Source of the DNA: Kosakonia sacchari | GTDB lineage: Bacteria > Pseudomonadota > Gammaproteobacteria > Enterobacterales > Enterobacteriaceae | Direction: 5' to 3' | DNA: 64,000 nt | Assembly (NCBI GenBank): GCA_900109485.1 | Contig: FOAY01000001.1 | Location: 1-64,000 of the forward strand | Shown: positions 61,807-64,000 of the stretch, piece by piece | Numbering within the stretch: position 1 is the first letter of the stretch | How the letters are laid out: every line of letters begins with the position of its first letter | Notes under the pieces: generated by a model | Seen by the model: the letters and a program-made list of their open reading frames with translations, nothing else | The model's database searches: none | What the model was told of the DNA's origin: nothing | Made by a program: the position numbers and the translations under genes

Positions 61807-62706
61807 ATGAAGCGTGAAGAGATTTGCCTGCAACTGACAGAAAAAATTAAACGGCTGAAAATTAACGAAAACCGCCTGGCTGAGTGGTTGCCAGATATTC
61901 GTCTGCTGTACGGTACGCAGCCGGGAACCCGCACGCCGGTGATGTATCAACCAGGGATCGTTTTTCTCTTTTCCGGCCATAAAATTGGTTATATCAATGA
62001 ACGGGTGTTCCGTTATGACACCAATGAATATTTGCTGCTGACGGTTCCGCTGCCGTTTGAGTGCGAAACCTTTGCTACCCCGGAGGTGCCGTTAGCGGGG
62101 CTGCGCTTAAATGTCGATATCCTGCAATTGCAGGAGCTGCTGATGGATATTGGTGAAGACGAATATTTCCACCCGGGCGCTGCGGCCAGCGGTATCAACT
62201 CGGCGGTGCTGTCAGAGGAGATCCTCTGCGCGGCAGAACGTCTGCTGGATGTGATGGAGCATCCGCTGGACGCCCGTATTCTCGGTAAGCAGATTATCCG
62301 CGAAATGCTGTACCACGTACTGACCGGGCCGCGCGGCGAAGCGCTGCTGGCGCTGGTCAGCCGTCAGACGCATTTCAGCCTGATCAGCCGCGTACTGAAA
62401 CGTATTGAAAGCCAGTACACGGAAAACCTCAGCGTGGATCAGCTCGCGGCGGAAGCCAATATGAGCGTCTCGGCGTTTCACCACAACTTTAAGTCCGTTA
62501 CCAGCACGTCGCCGTTGCAGTATTTGAAAACATTCCGCCTGCACAAAGCGCGGATGCTGATGGTGCATGACGGGATGAAAGCCAGCGCGGCGGCAATACG
62601 CGTAGGGTATGAAAGCCCGTCGCAATTCAGCCGCGAATTTAAGCGTTATTTCGGCCTGACGCCGGGGGAAGATGTAGCAAGGATCCGCCTGATACAGGGC
62701 GCGTAA
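61807..62706 (+). CDS. yqhC: AraC-family activator YqhC
   Basis: A 299-residue AraC-type regulator with an N-terminal cupin-type sensing domain and two C-terminal helix-turn-helix motifs ([20 protein letters not shown] and [19 protein letters not shown]). In E. coli it senses aldehydes and activates yqhD and dkgA, the divergent neighbours here. Confidence 0.95.
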   Translation: MKREEICLQLTEKIKRLKINENRLAEWLPDIRLLYGTQPGTRTPVMYQPGIVFLFSGHKIGYINERVFRYDTNEYLLLTVPLPFECETFATPEVPLAGLRLNVDILQLQELLMDIGEDEYFHPGAAASGINSAVLSEEILCAAERLLDVMEHPLDARILGKQIIREMLYHVLTGPRGEALLALVSRQTHFSLISRVLKRIESQYTENLSVDQLAAEANMSVSAFHHNFKSVTSTSPLQYLKTFRLHKARMLMVHDGMKASAAAIRVGYESPSQFSREFKRYFGLTPGEDVARIRLIQGA

Positions 62707-62710
62707 TTTA

Positions 62711-62732
62711 CCCTCTCCGGGAGCGGAGAGGG
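62711..62732. terminator. Stem-loop between yqhC and yghB
   Basis: CCCTCTCC / GGAGAGGG with a 6-nt loop lies between the convergent yqhC and yghB. Without a T-run; probably a shared weak terminator. Confidence 0.5.
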
Positions 62733-62737
62733 GCGAA

Positions 62738-63397
62738 TCAGGCGCTGCAATACTTTTTCTTCAGCACCACGGTGACCGCGCCGACAAGGCCAATTACCAG
62801 CAGGAACAGCGGCAGCAGCATCAGGAAGGTCATCACCTGATCTTCATGACGTTTGACGAAAGGGATCATGCTGATGGCATAGCCCAGCGACATCACCACG
62901 CCAACCCACAGCAGCGCGCTCAGCCAGTTAAACAGCTGGAAGCGGCGGTTCGACAGGCCGGAAATACCCGCCATGGTAGGCAGCAACGTGCGCACAAACG
63001 CAAGAAAGCGACCGGCCAGCAGCGCCAGCAGACCATGACGGTCAAACATATAAGTCGCCCGTTCGTGATATTTCACCGGCAGATGTGACAGCCAGCTTTT
63101 TACCACCCGTGTATTGCCGAGCCATTTCCCTTGCAGATAACTCAGCCAGCAGCCGAGGCTGGCAGCGGTGGTGAGGATCGCGATAGTGGAGATGAAGTCC
63201 ATGCAGCCGCGCGCAACCAGTGCGCCAGCGAGCAGTAAAAGGCTGTCGCCCGGTAAAAATGAGGCAGGAAGCAAGCCGTTTTCTAAAAACAACGTAGCAA
63301 ACATCACCAGATAAACGACACCGACAACATGTGGGTTTGCCAGCGCAGCAAAGTCGTGATGCCAGAGCGCAGCAATAATATCTTGAATAACAGCCAT
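62738..63397 (-). CDS. yghB: DedA family membrane protein YghB
   Basis: A 219-residue DedA (SNARE-associated/VTT) protein with the motifs [20 protein letters not shown] and [20 protein letters not shown], whose charged residues are needed for function. YghB and YqjA together support cell division and envelope proton-motive force in E. coli. Lies between yqhC and metC as in E. coli. Confidence 0.96.
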   Translation of the reverse strand: MAVIQDIIAALWHHDFAALANPHVVGVVYLVMFATLFLENGLLPASFLPGDSLLLLAGALVARGCMDFISTIAILTTAASLGCWLSYLQGKWLGNTRVVKSWLSHLPVKYHERATYMFDRHGLLALLAGRFLAFVRTLLPTMAGISGLSNRRFQLFNWLSALLWVGVVMSLGYAISMIPFVKRHEDQVMTFLMLLPLFLLVIGLVGAVTVVLKKKYCSA

Positions 63398-63512
63398 GGA
63401 CTTTCCTGTGGTACTGCGTAGAGGAGGCTATTGTACTCCAACTCGCCTGAAACACCTTGATCCGGGGCGCAAGAAATAAGAAATTTCCGCCTTGCTGCCC
63501 CGAACGTCAGGT

Positions 63513-64000
63513 TTACACGATGCGCTGGAAACCTGCCACTAAATCTTCAATCAGATCATCAACATTTTCTAAACCGATATGCAGACGGATTAATGTTCCG
63601 CTGAAATCGACGCCGCCATCCGGGCGAATCGCCGCAAGCTGTTCTGGCTGGTTTGCCAGAATCAGGGATTCATAGCCGCCCCATGAATAGGCCATGCTGA
63701 ACAGTTTGAAGTGGTCGAGATATTGCGCCAGCTCTTCGTTGCTCAGGCGTTTATTAAGCACGAACGAGAACAGACCGCTGCTGCCGGTGAAGTCGCGTTT
63801 CCAGTATTCATGGCCTTTACTGCCAGGCAGTGCGGGGTGGTTAACGCGTGCCACTTGCGGGTGCGTTGCCAGCCATTCGGCAACCTTCAGACTGCTTTCA
63901 TGATGCTGACGCAAACGAACGCCCAGCGTGCGCAGACCACGGCTGGTCATATAGGCGGTGTCGGCATCGACCATTTGCCCCATCAGATAGGCATTTTCGC
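63513..64000 (-). CDS. metC: Cystathionine beta-lyase MetC, partial (C-terminal part)
   Basis: A PLP enzyme converting cystathionine to homocysteine, pyruvate and ammonia. Only the C-terminal 162 or so codons are inside the window; the N-terminal part with the PLP lysine lies beyond the right edge. The visible part has [34 protein letters not shown] and the final [19 protein letters not shown], which match MetC. Upstream neighbour of yghB, as in E. coli. Confidence 0.95.
   Translation of the reverse strand, partial: ENAYLMGQMVDADTAYMTSRGLRTLGVRLRQHHESSLKVAEWLATHPQVARVNHPALPGSKGHEYWKRDFTGSSGLFSFVLNKRLSNEELAQYLDHFKLFSMAYSWGGYESLILANQPEQLAAIRPDGGVDFSGTLIRLHIGLENVDDLIEDLVAGFQRIV

Overview
The window is a chromosomal segment of an enterobacterium. 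Gene content, protein lengths and order follow the Escherichia coli rpoD-to-metC region closely: rpsU-dnaG-rpoD, tsaD, plsY, folB, uppP, cca, ygiM, ygiF-glnE-hldE, ubiK, ribB, zupT, ygiD, ygiC-ygiB-tolC, nudF-yqiB-cpdA-yqiA-parE, ygiN, mdaB, qseBC, ygiW, parC-plsC-ftsP, ygiQ, dkgA, yqhD, yqhC, yghB, metC. GC-rich codon use and the added catabolic genes suggest a Kosakonia/Enterobacter/Klebsiella-like relative rather than E. coli, but genus cannot be fixed from sequence alone.

Layout. 1-370: left part of an IS200-type element next to the rpoD terminator. 370-4740: macromolecular synthesis operon (S21, primase, sigma-70) on the minus strand. 4.7-19.3 kb: core metabolism and envelope genes, including the FMN riboswitch before ribB and a near-perfect Fur box before zupT. 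19.6-22.5 kb: a TRAP transporter inserted between ygiD and ygiC, which are close neighbours in E. coli. 22.5-30.6 kb: ygiCB-tolC and the nudF-parE operon. 30.6-45.4 kb: a 14.8-kb histidine/urocanate catabolic island between parE and ygiN. 45.4-48.4 kb: an esterase / glutathionyl-hydroquinone reductase / DoxX operon with a LysR regulator. 48.5-48.7 kb: a glycoside hydrolase relic and a REP-like palindrome. 48.7-64 kb: return to the E. coli order up to a truncated metC at the window edge.

The hut island is the most unusual part. The leftward unit hutU-hutI-hutG and the divergent hutF give the five-step pathway known from pseudomonads (formiminoglutamate deiminase followed by N-formylglutamate deformylase), not the four-step formiminoglutamase route familiar in Klebsiella and Salmonella. 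The rightward unit has eight tightly packed genes: a quaternary-amine-type ABC transporter (four genes), a histidine ammonia-lyase homologue with several substituted active-site residues, a class III CoA-transferase, a 3-hydroxyacyl-CoA dehydrogenase and an enoyl-CoA hydratase. No canonical histidine ammonia-lyase is visible. The two divergent units each start from a sigma-54-type promoter whose expected start point lies inside a TGTA/TACA palindrome (probable HutC operator). An NtrC-like site lies between them, and a third operator copy lies between hutC and hutF. I infer that the island imports a modified histidine or other imidazole compound (perhaps a betaine such as hercynine), eliminates it to urocanate or an analogue, and has a CoA-dependent branch for an acrylate-type acid. 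This is a hypothesis from gene content, residues and regulatory sites.
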